Assembly (NCBI RefSeq): GCF_000010525.1
Contig: NC_009937.1
Location: 310,001 to 374,000 of the forward strand
Direction of reading: 5' to 3'
From: Azorhizobium caulinodans ORS 571
GTDB lineage: Bacteria; Pseudomonadota; Alphaproteobacteria; Rhizobiales; Xanthobacteraceae
Length of the DNA: 64,000 bases
Below the pieces are notes generated by a model. That model searched no databases. It was not told the DNA's origin and saw only the letters and a list, made by a program, of their open reading frames with translations. Below are positions 1-7,674 of the stretch, one piece after another (positions within the stretch are counted from its first letter, which is position 1; the number at the start of each line of letters is the position of its first letter). Both the position numbers and the translations under genes were made by a program.

Positions 1-144
1 AGGCCATACGCCCTCCCTGCGGATGGGCGTGACCATAGAGGCGCCGGTGGCGGCGCGAAAGCTGCCGGTGCGCGATCGTGTCCCCCGCTTGCCAAGGCCG
101 CCCCGGCGCGGCTAGAGCGGAAGCGTTCGCCCCGGAGATGTCCC
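1..144. other. Upstream region of the EVE gene, no gene assigned
   Basis: GC-rich leader before the first clear gene. A minus-strand ATG at 36 opens a frame that leaves the window after about 12 codons, so a divergent gene could begin here, but it cannot be tested. A GGAG ribosome-binding site lies at about 134-137, seven bases before the EVE start. Confidence 0.4.
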
Positions 145-558
145 ATGGCCCACTGGCTCTACAAGTCCGAACCCTTCAAATGGTCCTGGGACCAGCAGGT
201 GAAGGCGGGCGCCAAGGGCACCCACTGGGACGGCGTGCGCAACCACCTCGCCAAGCAGCAGTTGCAGGCCATGAAGCTGGGCGACCAGGGCTTCTTCTAC
301 CACTCGAACGAGGGCAAGGAGATCGTCGGCATCGTGGAGGTGATCCGTGAATTCTACCCCGACCCCTCCGATGCCACCGGCAAGTTCGGCATGGTGGACC
401 TCAAAGCCGTGCGGGCGCTGAAGAAGCCCGTGACGCTCGCCACCATCAAGGCCGAGCCGCGCCTCGAGAACATGGCACTGATCAAGTTCTCCCGCCTCTC
501 CGTCCAGCCGGTGACGGACGAGGAATGGGACATCGTGTTGTCACTGGCCGAGGGGTGA
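145..558 (+). CDS. EVE domain-containing protein
   Basis: A 137-residue protein that is essentially one EVE domain, related to thymocyte nuclear protein 1. EVE domains have a PUA-like fold and bind modified bases in nucleic acids; the substrate here is not known. The N-terminal HWLYKSEP and the GTHWDGVRN and FFYHSNEGKEIVG segments are family hallmarks, and the length matches single-domain bacterial members. The ATG at 145 has a GGAG ribosome-binding site seven bases upstream. It is probably a cytosolic housekeeping or RNA/DNA-surveillance protein. Family assignment is firm; role is open. Confidence 0.9.
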   Translation: MAHWLYKSEPFKWSWDQQVKAGAKGTHWDGVRNHLAKQQLQAMKLGDQGFFYHSNEGKEIVGIVEVIREFYPDPSDATGKFGMVDLKAVRALKKPVTLATIKAEPRLENMALIKFSRLSVQPVTDEEWDIVLSLAEG

Positions 559-617
559 GCGGGGCCTCCCGCTTCATTCGGTGTTCTGGGCCTGTGCGGC
601 GAAGAGGGCGGGCCGGC

Positions 618-1082
618 TCAAAACTCCAGCGGCGCGTTGTCGACCACTTCTTTCATCACGAAGAAGGTGCGGGTCTGGCGCACGCTGGGCAGAGCGATGA
701 GCTGCTGGGCGTGGATGCGGTTGAAGTCCGCCATGTCGCCCACCCGGATCTTGAGGAAATAGTCGAAGTCGCCCGCCACCAGATGGCAGTCGAGCACGAA
801 TTTCAGCTTCGCCACCGCGCGCTCGAACTCGCCGAAGCTTTCGGGCGTCGATCGGTCCAGCACCACGCCCACCATCACCAGTGTGCCGCGCTCCACCTTG
901 TGCGGGTTCACCTGCGCCCGCACGCCGGAGAGATAGCCCTGCTCGAACAGGCGCTGGGTGCGGCGGTGGCAGGTGGCGGGGCTCACCGCCACGGCCTCGG
1001 CGAGATCCGCATTGGACATGCGCCCGTTCGCCTGCAGGAGGCGCAGGATCTTGAGGTCGATCCGGTCGAGCGTTTCGTCCAT
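618..1082 (-). CDS. acdR: Lrp/AsnC family regulator, probable AcdR
   Basis: A 154-residue Lrp/AsnC regulator. The N-terminal winged HTH (about residues 7-60, with IDLKILRLLQANGRMSNADL and a recognition helix near SPATCHRR) is followed by the RAM/effector domain (about 65-150). It is divergent from the ACC deaminase gene, the arrangement known for acdR-acdS, where AcdR activates acdS in response to ACC and leucine. The link to acdS is inferred from position and family. A 13-base palindrome directly upstream of its start may be a binding site. Confidence 0.88.
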   Translation of the reverse strand: MDETLDRIDLKILRLLQANGRMSNADLAEAVAVSPATCHRRTQRLFEQGYLSGVRAQVNPHKVERGTLVMVGVVLDRSTPESFGEFERAVAKLKFVLDCHLVAGDFDYFLKIRVGDMADFNRIHAQQLIALPSVRQTRTFFVMKEVVDNAPLEF

Positions 1083-1095
1083 GGAAGAATCTTCC
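1083..1095. promoter_or_regulatory. Palindrome over the acdR ribosome-binding site
   Basis: GGAAGAATCTTCC is a perfect odd-centred dyad immediately upstream of the acdR ATG, and its GGAAGA arm on the minus strand is also the likely ribosome-binding site. A site here would suit autoregulation by the Lrp-type protein. No binding data; by-eye call. Confidence 0.35.
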
Positions 1096-1241
1096 GAAAA
1101 ATTGCGTCAGAGCTGAAGAAATTCCACGAAATGGCCGATCTGGCAAGATAGATGCGGCAGTTCCGCCGTCAACTTTGAAAGCACCTCTCAGCCTGTCTCG
1201 GCTAGAGTTCCTGGCATAAATTTCCTTCCGGACGACCTGCC

Positions 1242-2258
1242 ATGAACCTCAAGAAATTCGAGCGCTATCCCCTCACCTTCGGCCCGACCCACATCGAGAA
1301 GCTCTCGCGCCTGACCGACCACCTCGGTGGCAAGGTGGAGCTCTATGCCAAGCGCGAGGACTGCAACTCCGGCCTCGCTTATGGCGGCAACAAGCTGCGC
1401 AAGCTCGAATACATCATTCCCGATGCGATCGCCTCCAATGCCGATACGCTGGTGTCCATCGGCGGCGTGCAGTCCAACCACACCCGCATGATCGCGGCAG
1501 TGGCGGCCAAGATCGGCTTCAAGTGCCGTCTGGTGCAGGAAGCCTGGGTGCCGCACGAGGACGCGGTCTATGACCGGGTGGGCAACATCATGCTCTCGCG
1601 CATCATGGGCGCGGACGTGCAGATGTGCGACGACGGCTTCGACATCGGCATCCGCAAGAGCTGGGAAGACGCCATCGCCGACGTGAAGGCCAAGGGCGGC
1701 AAGCCCTATCCGATCCCGGCGGGCGCTTCGGTGCACAAGTTCGGCGGCCTCGGCTACGTGGGCTTCGCCGAGGAAGTGCGTGCCCAGGAGGCCGAGCTCG
1801 GCTTCAAGTTCGACTATATCGTGGTGTGCACCGTCACCGGCTCCACCCATGCGGGTATGCTCGTCGGCTTTGCCGCTGACGGCCGCGCCCGCAACGTGAT
1901 CGGCATCGACGGCTCCTTCACCCCCGCCCAGACCAAGGCGCAGGTGCTGGAGATCGCCCGCCGCACCGCCGATCTGGTGGAACTCGGCCAGGATCTGACC
2001 GCCGACGATGTGGTGCTGGTCGAGGACTATGCCTATCCGGCCTATGGCGTCCCCTCCGAGGAGACCAAGGAGGCGATCCGCCTCGCGGCCAAGCTCGAAG
2101 GCATGATCACGGACCCCGTTTACGAGGGCAAGTCCATGCAGGGCATGATCGATCTCGTGAAGAAGGGCTACTTCCCGGAGGGCTCCAAGGTGCTCTACGC
2201 CCACCTCGGCGGCGCCCCGGCCCTCAACGGCTACGCCTACGCCTTCCGCAACGGCTGA
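1242..2258 (+). CDS. acdS: 1-aminocyclopropane-1-carboxylate deaminase
   Basis: A 338-residue PLP enzyme that opens the ring of ACC, the plant ethylene precursor, to give 2-oxobutyrate and ammonia in the cytosol. The PLP lysine is K51 ([10 protein letters not shown]), and S78, Y294, E295 and L322 are all present. E295 and L322 are the residues that separate true ACC deaminases from D-cysteine desulfhydrases, so the substrate call is strong. Full family length. It is divergent from an Lrp regulator and followed by a strong terminator, so it is probably monocistronic. It lets plant-associated bacteria lower host ethylene. Confidence 0.97.
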   Translation: MNLKKFERYPLTFGPTHIEKLSRLTDHLGGKVELYAKREDCNSGLAYGGNKLRKLEYIIPDAIASNADTLVSIGGVQSNHTRMIAAVAAKIGFKCRLVQEAWVPHEDAVYDRVGNIMLSRIMGADVQMCDDGFDIGIRKSWEDAIADVKAKGGKPYPIPAGASVHKFGGLGYVGFAEEVRAQEAELGFKFDYIVVCTVTGSTHAGMLVGFAADGRARNVIGIDGSFTPAQTKAQVLEIARRTADLVELGQDLTADDVVLVEDYAYPAYGVPSEETKEAIRLAAKLEGMITDPVYEGKSMQGMIDLVKKGYFPEGSKVLYAHLGGAPALNGYAYAFRNG

Positions 2259-2394
2259 CGTCCTCGACCGGAAGTCTCTTCCGGCATTCGGGATTGCGGG
2301 GCTGGCGCTCGTGCTTCCCGCCCGGTTCCGGCTCCGGCCGGACCGGCGGCACGACGGCATCGTCCGGGGGGACAGTGTCCGCGATCCCAAACGG

Positions 2395-2426
2395 AAAGGG
2401 CGCACGGCAGATGCCGTGCGCCCTTT
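2395..2426. terminator. Intrinsic terminator after acdS
   Basis: A perfect 14-bp stem (arms 2395-2408 and 2413-2426) closes a four-base AGAT loop; AAA at one end and TTT at the other allow it to work on both strands. Confidence 0.85.
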
Positions 2427-2491
2427 GTCGTTCTGCCTGCCGGACATCGGCGGCGGAGCGGGGAGAGGACCGCTCCGCCGCCGTGGGCGTT

Positions 2492-2517
2492 CCGGCCTCA
2501 CCGCAGGGTGAGGCCGG
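2492..2517. repeat. Perfect inverted repeat, possible hairpin
   Basis: An 11-bp stem (arms 2492-2502 and 2507-2517) with a GCAG loop lies downstream of the minus-strand small secreted protein gene. There is no clear T-run on either side, so terminator function is uncertain. Confidence 0.4.
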
Positions 2518-2562
2518 GGTTCCCGCTGCCCTCACAGGCGGGAGCGAAATTCTGGCCTCGCC

Positions 2563-2865
2563 TCAAGCCTGCGCCGGGCCCCAGTGGGGATCCTGGTCAA
2601 CTGAGGGGCTGTTGAACTGGCCCTGGATGTTCAGGATCTGGAAGCCGGCCTTGGGAGCGGAGGTCGCCTGGGCTGCGGCGGGCAGCAGGGCTTCCGCGGA
2701 GCGGGTGGTGTTGGCGGCCGGGGCGGTCACGCCGGGGATGAAGCCCTGCGCGCTCACCGCATAATTCTCGCGGACGGAGCGGGTCAGATATTCATCGGCC
2801 GAGGCGGCGCCGGCGAAGGTGAGGCTGGCGAGAAGGGCGAGGGCAGCCGTGTTGACGTAACGCAT
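2563..2865 (-). CDS. Small secreted protein, paralog 1
   Basis: A 100-residue protein with a Sec signal peptide (residues 1-23, cleavage after the AGAASA stretch), so probably periplasmic or secreted. The mature part begins DEYLT, contains RENYAVSAQGFIPG and ends QDPHWGPAQA. It is clearly paralogous to the gene at 3091-3372: both share DEYLT, RENYA-SAQGFIP, an ALLPA segment and a C-terminal QDPHWGPA. I do not recognise the family. The start at 2865 is chosen because it has an AGGAG ribosome-binding site and begins the signal peptide; longer frames upstream are not protein-like. Confidence 0.82.
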   Translation of the reverse strand: MRYVNTAALALLASLTFAGAASADEYLTRSVRENYAVSAQGFIPGVTAPAANTTRSAEALLPAAAQATSAPKAGFQILNIQGQFNSPSVDQDPHWGPAQA

Positions 2866-3090
2866 GATGATCTCCTGATGGTCGGGTCCGGGCGGCGGTG
2901 CCGGCGGCCGGAACGGATGTTCGAAAGGAAAGCCGCGCTGAAGAGATGAGCGGAGCTGTCGTCGCTCCGCGGGGCGGCCGGTGCTCCCGGCGCGGCGAGG
3001 CGGGAGGCCGGGCGGTGCCGCGCCAACGGGCGGCACCGCGTCATTGATGGATAACCGTCAGCTCAGAAGTCGGCGGTCAGCGGACAGCGC

Positions 3091-3372
3091 TCAGAGCTGG
3101 GAGGGCGTGCCTTCGAGGGCCGGGCCCCAGTGGGGATCCTGGCTCTGGCTGACGGAGGCGGCCTGAGCCTGCACGCGGACCGTGCCCTGGGCGGAGGCCG
3201 GCAGAAGGGCCTCGTTGGCGGCGCGCTGGGCGGTCAGGCTCGGGATGAAGCCCTGGGCGCTCGCCGCATAATTCTCGCGATTGGCGTTGGTCAGATATTC
3301 ATCGGCCGAGGCGGCACCAGCGAAGGCAAGGCCGGCAACAAGGGCGAGGGCGGTAGCAGAAATCGTACGCAT
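3091..3372 (-). CDS. Small secreted protein, paralog 2
   Basis: A 93-residue protein with a signal peptide (about residues 1-23) and a mature region starting DEYLTNANRENYA, followed by SAQGFIPSLTA, an ALLPASAQG segment and QDPHWGPAL near the C-terminus. It is a tandem paralog of the downstream gene at 2563-2865, with about 225 bases between them. AAGGAG precedes the ATG with good spacing. The middle region is Gln/Ala-rich and poorly conserved between the two copies, whereas both ends are conserved. Function unknown; export to the envelope is the only inference. Confidence 0.8.
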   Translation of the reverse strand: MRTISATALALVAGLAFAGAASADEYLTNANRENYAASAQGFIPSLTAQRAANEALLPASAQGTVRVQAQAASVSQSQDPHWGPALEGTPSQL

Positions 3373-3500
3373 GGGATGTCTCCTTGATCTGTGGCGGAGC
3401 GTCCTTGGTGGCGCCCCGTTTGATGCAGGAGAGATAGCGCCGCAGCGCTCGCGGGATAATGCAGCTTTTTCGGCAATGATTATCCCGTAAACGTCGATAA

Positions 3501-4118
3501 TCAGGCGGCGGTTGCCAGCGTCCGTGCCGCCTCCTCCGGCGGCTGGCCCGCCAGCACGAGGCGCAGGCGCACCAGCATGGGCGCTTCCAGCAGGGCGGCG
3601 ACCGAGAGATCGCCGGCATGGCGCGGGTCGCCGCCGAGATCCATGATGAGCGTACGCACAGTTTCGAGCTCCGGCGTCTCCGGGCCGGCCACCGGCACCA
3701 CGGGCCGCAGGTGGGAGATGCGGCCGAGCGCCGGCCCGCTGAGCGCGTTGAGCGACTTGAAGACCACCGCGTCGGGCGCCAGCGCCTGAACGACCTCGGC
3801 CCCGGATGTGGCGGCATCGAGGGCCAGTTCAGGCCCCGCCGCGCCGATGCGCAACGGGTGCGTGGCATCGATGATGATCCGGCCGCCGTGGGGCGCACAG
3901 GCGGAAAGCGCTCCCTCCACGTCCCACCAGGGCAGGGCCAGAAGCAGCACGCGCGCCCCGGCCGCCGCGGCCGCGAAGGGAAGGGCGGGTGTTTCGCCGG
4001 CCGGGACGTCGGCAGAGGCCGGGTTCGCGAGGCCGAAGCGCACGGTGTGCCCCGCGCGCAGCCAGCGCGCGCCGGCCAGCCGCGCCAGATGACCTGCTCC
4101 CAGAATGGCGATGTCCAT
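3501..4118 (-). CDS. NAD(P)-binding protein, F420-dependent NADP reductase-like
   Basis: A 205-residue protein with an N-terminal Rossmann fold: MDIAILGAGHLARLAGARW gives the GxGxxA/G-type dinucleotide loop. It resembles the NADPH-dependent F420 reductase / NAD-binding family 2 proteins (COG2085), which in bacteria often do not use F420. The substrate is unknown. The start at 4118 places the nucleotide loop at the normal distance from the N-terminus; the longer frame to 4166 adds unrelated residues. It is divergent from a LysR gene 83 bases away, which is a likely regulator. Confidence 0.78.
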   Translation of the reverse strand: MDIAILGAGHLARLAGARWLRAGHTVRFGLANPASADVPAGETPALPFAAAAAGARVLLLALPWWDVEGALSACAPHGGRIIIDATHPLRIGAAGPELALDAATSGAEVVQALAPDAVVFKSLNALSGPALGRISHLRPVVPVAGPETPELETVRTLIMDLGGDPRHAGDLSVAALLEAPMLVRLRLVLAGQPPEEAARTLATAA

Positions 4119-4201
4119 GATGCCCCACCGCGCCCGTTGCGATCCGTCGCGGCGGACTATGGCCAAGCCCCGATATGTGGGCTAATGAAATTACTCGTTG
4201 A

Positions 4202-5176
4202 ATGGATATCGATCTCAACCATATCCGCCGCTTTGACGGGGCGCTGCTGCTGGTCTTCCGGGAGCTGATGGCGACGGGCCAGACCACCGCCGCCGCGCGC
4301 CGCCTTGGCCTCACGCAATCCACGGTCAGCCATGCGCTGCGCCGCCTGCGCGACCTCACCGGCGATCCGCTGTTCCAGCGCCGGCCGGACGGCCTGACCC
4401 CGACGCCCCGCGCCCACGAGCTGCTGCCCATCGTGGTGGAGATGCTGCGGCTCTCTCAGGCGCTGAAGGGAGAGCCGGGCGAATTCGATCCTGCCGCCTC
4501 CACGCGGCACTTCCGCATCGCAGGTCCGGACATCGTCTCCACCGTGCTGGCCGGGCCGCTGGCGCACCGCTTTGCCCAGCACGCGCCGAACGCCCGCCTC
4601 TCCTTCGGCTTCATCGTGGGGGCTGCGGCTCTTGAGGCGCTGCGGCGAGGCGAGATCGACATGGCCATCGGCCATTTCCCCAGCGTACCGCGCGGATTTG
4701 CCGCTTCCACCCTCTGGGAGGAGGAATTCGTCGCCATCGCCCGCAAGGGACATCCGCGCTTCCCGCCGCTGGACCTTGCCGGCTATCTCGCCGCCGACCA
4801 CGTGCTCGTCTCCTTCTCCGGTCGCTTCACCGGCGTGGTGGACCGGGTGCTGCAGCCGCTTGGCCTTGCCCGCCGGGTCGTTGCCTCCTTCCCTCTGTTC
4901 CTCTCCGTGTTCGATGCCGTGGCGCAGAGTGATGCGGTGGCGGCCGTGCCCTATTCACTCTGCGAACGGCATGCCGAGACCTTTGGCCTCGCCCGCCTGC
5001 CCATGCCCATCGCGGTGCCCGGTTTTCCCATCGTGAGCGTGCGCCGCGCGGGCGTCCCCGACGGCGGCTATGAGTGGCTGGAGGCTCTGATCCGGCGCAT
5101 GGTTGCCGAATATGCCGACGAGATCGAGGCGCGGGGCGAATGGCCGCCGCGCCAGCCGGTACCGGCCGCCGTTTAA
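4202..5176 (+). CDS. LysR family transcriptional regulator
   Basis: A 324-residue LysR-type regulator. Residues about 8-67 form the winged HTH (TTAAARRLGLTQSTVSHALRRL), and residues about 100-300 form the periplasmic-binding-protein-like effector domain. It is divergent from the reductase-like gene at 3501-4118, so it probably controls that gene and itself, as is usual for LysR pairs. The effector cannot be deduced. The C-terminal tail is Pro-rich and a little longer than usual. Confidence 0.9.
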   Translation: MDIDLNHIRRFDGALLLVFRELMATGQTTAAARRLGLTQSTVSHALRRLRDLTGDPLFQRRPDGLTPTPRAHELLPIVVEMLRLSQALKGEPGEFDPAASTRHFRIAGPDIVSTVLAGPLAHRFAQHAPNARLSFGFIVGAAALEALRRGEIDMAIGHFPSVPRGFAASTLWEEEFVAIARKGHPRFPPLDLAGYLAADHVLVSFSGRFTGVVDRVLQPLGLARRVVASFPLFLSVFDAVAQSDAVAAVPYSLCERHAETFGLARLPMPIAVPGFPIVSVRRAGVPDGGYEWLEALIRRMVAEYADEIEARGEWPPRQPVPAAV

Positions 5177-5242
5177 GGGAGCGCCCTTCTATCGGCGTCC
5201 GGCGTGCTAGCGTCGGGCCGTCGTGACAGGGAGATTCGATCG

Positions 5243-6484
5243 GTGAACGGCAAGCTGCATCTCTTCCTGCGCGGCCTTCTGGGCACGCTCGCGCTCCTCG
5301 TGCTTGCCGCGCCCGCGCCCGCCCGCGCCGATGCCGCTTTCACCCAGTTCATCGCCTCCCTCTGGCCGGAGGCGCAGGCGGCCGGCGTCTCGCGGGAGAC
5401 GTTCGAGCGTGAGACGCGGGGCCTTGAGCCCGACTACAAGCTGCCGGACCTGGCTCTTCCGGGCCGGCCCGCGACGGGCGCGGGAAAGCAGGCGGAATTC
5501 GTGCAGGTGCCCGCCGATTATGTGCGCGAGGCGACCATCGAGCGCCTCGCCGCCGAGGGCCGGCGGCTGATGCAGAAGTATCAGCCCGTGCTTGCCCAGA
5601 TCGAGCGGCAGTTCGGCGTGCCCGGGCCGGTGGTGCTGGCCATATGGGGGCGGGAGACGGACTTCGGCCGCTATACCGAGCCGCACGATGCGCTGCGGGT
5701 GATGGCGACGCAGGCCTATGCGGGCCGGCGCAAGGCCCAGTATCGCACCGAGTTCATCCTGGCCCTCAAGATCCTCGACGAGGGTGTCGTGCCCCGCAAG
5801 GCGTTTCGCGCGTCCTGGGCCGGGGCGACGGGGCTGACGCAGTTCCTGCCCTCCGATTACTTCGCCCACGGCGTTTCGCTGGAGGGCAACGCCCATCCCG
5901 ACATCTGGCGCTCCGTGCCGGATGCGCTCGCCTCCGCCGCCAAGCAACTGGCGGACAAGGGCTGGCAGCCCGGCCTGCGCTGGGCCTATGAGGTGCGCGC
6001 GCCAGCCAATGCGGACTGCACGCTGGGCGTGCCCGAGGTGCAGCGGCCCATCGGGGACTGGGTCCGCGCCGGCTTCCAGCCCATCGGCGTCCGGCTGTCG
6101 GCGGCGGAACTGGCGCAGCCGGCCTCGCTGCTCCAGCCCGAGGGCATCTACGGCCCGTCCTTCCTCACCACGAAGAACTACTTCGTGATCAAGGAATACA
6201 ATTTCTCCGATCTCTACGTGCTGTTCGTCGGCCATCTCTCCGACCGGATGACCAATCCGCAGCCCTTCGCCACGCCCTGGGCCGCCTCGACCCAACTGCG
6301 CACCTCTTCCGTGGAGGCGATGCAGAAGCATCTCGCCCGGCTCGGCCTCTATGGCGACAAGATCGACGGCAAGGCGGGCATGCTCACGCGCGCGGCGGTG
6401 GGGGCCTATCAGAAGTCCGCCGGGCTGAAGGTGGACTGCTGGCCGAGCGAGGGTGTGCTGCAATCCATGGGCGCAGCCCGCTGA
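5243..6484 (+). CDS. Lytic murein transglycosylase, MltB type
   Basis: A 413-residue periplasmic enzyme that cleaves peptidoglycan glycan strands with 1,6-anhydro product formation. A signal peptide (about residues 1-30) precedes the SLT_2/MltB catalytic domain, in which WGRETDFGRY carries the catalytic E138 and AGATGLTQFLPSDY follows. A C-terminal peptidoglycan-binding domain 1 (about residues 355-410, QKHLARLGLYGDKIDGKAG) completes it. The GTG at 5243 is chosen because AGGGAG lies about 11 bases upstream; an upstream GTG at 5204 would bury the signal peptide. Monocistronic in appearance. Confidence 0.92.
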   Translation: MNGKLHLFLRGLLGTLALLVLAAPAPARADAAFTQFIASLWPEAQAAGVSRETFERETRGLEPDYKLPDLALPGRPATGAGKQAEFVQVPADYVREATIERLAAEGRRLMQKYQPVLAQIERQFGVPGPVVLAIWGRETDFGRYTEPHDALRVMATQAYAGRRKAQYRTEFILALKILDEGVVPRKAFRASWAGATGLTQFLPSDYFAHGVSLEGNAHPDIWRSVPDALASAAKQLADKGWQPGLRWAYEVRAPANADCTLGVPEVQRPIGDWVRAGFQPIGVRLSAAELAQPASLLQPEGIYGPSFLTTKNYFVIKEYNFSDLYVLFVGHLSDRMTNPQPFATPWAASTQLRTSSVEAMQKHLARLGLYGDKIDGKAGMLTRAAVGAYQKSAGLKVDCWPSEGVLQSMGAAR

Positions 6485-6577
6485 CGGGCCGACAGAAATG
6501 ATCGAAACGGCCTAGCCATAGCTCGTCCCGCCATCCTACCCTGATGCCGTCGTGCGGGCGGGCTGGGGAGTGTATGC

Positions 6578-7483
6578 GTGCAGCAAATCGTGATGATCGT
6601 TCTTTGCCTCGTCATTGGCGTCGTGCTGCGCTGGAGCGGGAAGCTGCCGGACAATGCGGCCAAGGTGCTGTCCGGCTGGGTCATCAATGTCGCGCTGCCG
6701 GCGGCGGCGCTGGAGAGCATGCATGGCCTTGAGACGCGGCCGGACTGGTGGTTCGCCGCCGCCACGCCCTGGATCGGCGTCGTCGTCTCCGTGCTGGTGA
6801 TGGTGCCGCTGTGCCGGGCGCTCGGCTGGTCGCGCGGACGGGCCGGGGCGCTCATCCTTGTCGCCGGCTGGGGCAACACCTCCTTCGTGGGCCTGCCCAT
6901 GATCGCCGCCTTCGCCGGCAGCCAGTGGCTGGGGCTCGGCATCGTCATCGATCTGTTCGGCTCCTATCTCGCCCTCTCCACCCTCGGCCTTGCCATTGCG
7001 GCGGTGGCGAGCGAAGGGCGGCTGGACCTGAAGGCGGTGGGCAAGCGCATCGTCACCTTCCCGCCCTTCATCGCCATCCTGATCGCGTTTGCCACCAACC
7101 ACATGGCGCGGCCGGAGTGGCTGGACCAGCTCATCACCGCGCTTGCTGGCACGCTGACCCCGCTGGCGCTGGCCGCGGTGGGCTATGCTTTGCGGCTCGA
7201 CCAGGTGGCGAGACGCCTCGCGCCGCTGGGCGTCGGCCTCGTCTACCGGCTCGGCGTCGCGCCGCTGCTGCTGATCGGGCTCTACACGCTGCTCGGCCAG
7301 ACCGGCGACATGGTGGCCAAGGTCGCCATGCTGGAAATGGCCATGCCGCCCATGCTGGGGGCGAGCGTCATCGCCATGGACAATGATCTGGAGCCGGACC
7401 TCATTGCCTCGCTCATCGGCATCGGCGTGCCGCTCTCCATGCTCACCGCCTGGGGCTGGTGGACGGTGATCTCCGCGCTCTGA
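6578..7483 (+). CDS. AEC family transporter (auxin efflux carrier family)
   Basis: A 301-residue integral membrane protein with about ten hydrophobic segments and the two-fold layout of the AEC family. Conserved small-residue motifs such as VINVALPAAAL and WGNTSFVGLPM are typical. Bacterial AEC members export or exchange organic acids such as malate or malonate; auxin transport should not be assumed. The start is a GTG at 6578. It is followed by a hairpin, suggesting a single-gene unit. Confidence 0.88.
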   Translation: MQQIVMIVLCLVIGVVLRWSGKLPDNAAKVLSGWVINVALPAAALESMHGLETRPDWWFAAATPWIGVVVSVLVMVPLCRALGWSRGRAGALILVAGWGNTSFVGLPMIAAFAGSQWLGLGIVIDLFGSYLALSTLGLAIAAVASEGRLDLKAVGKRIVTFPPFIAILIAFATNHMARPEWLDQLITALAGTLTPLALAAVGYALRLDQVARRLAPLGVGLVYRLGVAPLLLIGLYTLLGQTGDMVAKVAMLEMAMPPMLGASVIAMDNDLEPDLIASLIGIGVPLSMLTAWGWWTVISAL

Positions 7484-7492
7484 GCGGAAGGG

Positions 7493-7518
7493 CGTCGCCC
7501 GCGGGAGGGCGGGCGACG
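7493..7518. terminator. Hairpin after the AEC transporter gene
   Basis: A perfect 10-bp stem (7493-7502 with 7509-7518) and six-base loop begins ten bases after the stop codon. It is followed by only TT, so it is a moderate terminator candidate. Confidence 0.5.
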
Positions 7519-7674
7519 TTGGGGCGCTTCGGGTGGCGCGTTTTTCTGGTTTGAAAGACCGCCGATCCATGTATCCGCGAAGCTCGCTCGGATCTGGCGG
7601 CCTACCTGCGCCTAAAATCGGTTTCGGAAGGACGTTAAGACCGATGGCGAACTGCCATATCTCCTCCATTTGCG

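Noticed and set aside
1-36. Possible divergent gene starting at 36 on the minus strand
   Set aside because: Only about 12 codons lie in the window; no basis for a call.
1208-1224. Sigma-54-like TGGCAT sequence before acdS
   Set aside because: The -12 element does not match TTGC at the required spacing.
1188-2501. 437-codon minus-strand frame antisense to acdS
   Set aside because: Overlaps acdS completely, which carries every catalytic residue; no ribosome-binding site or domain.
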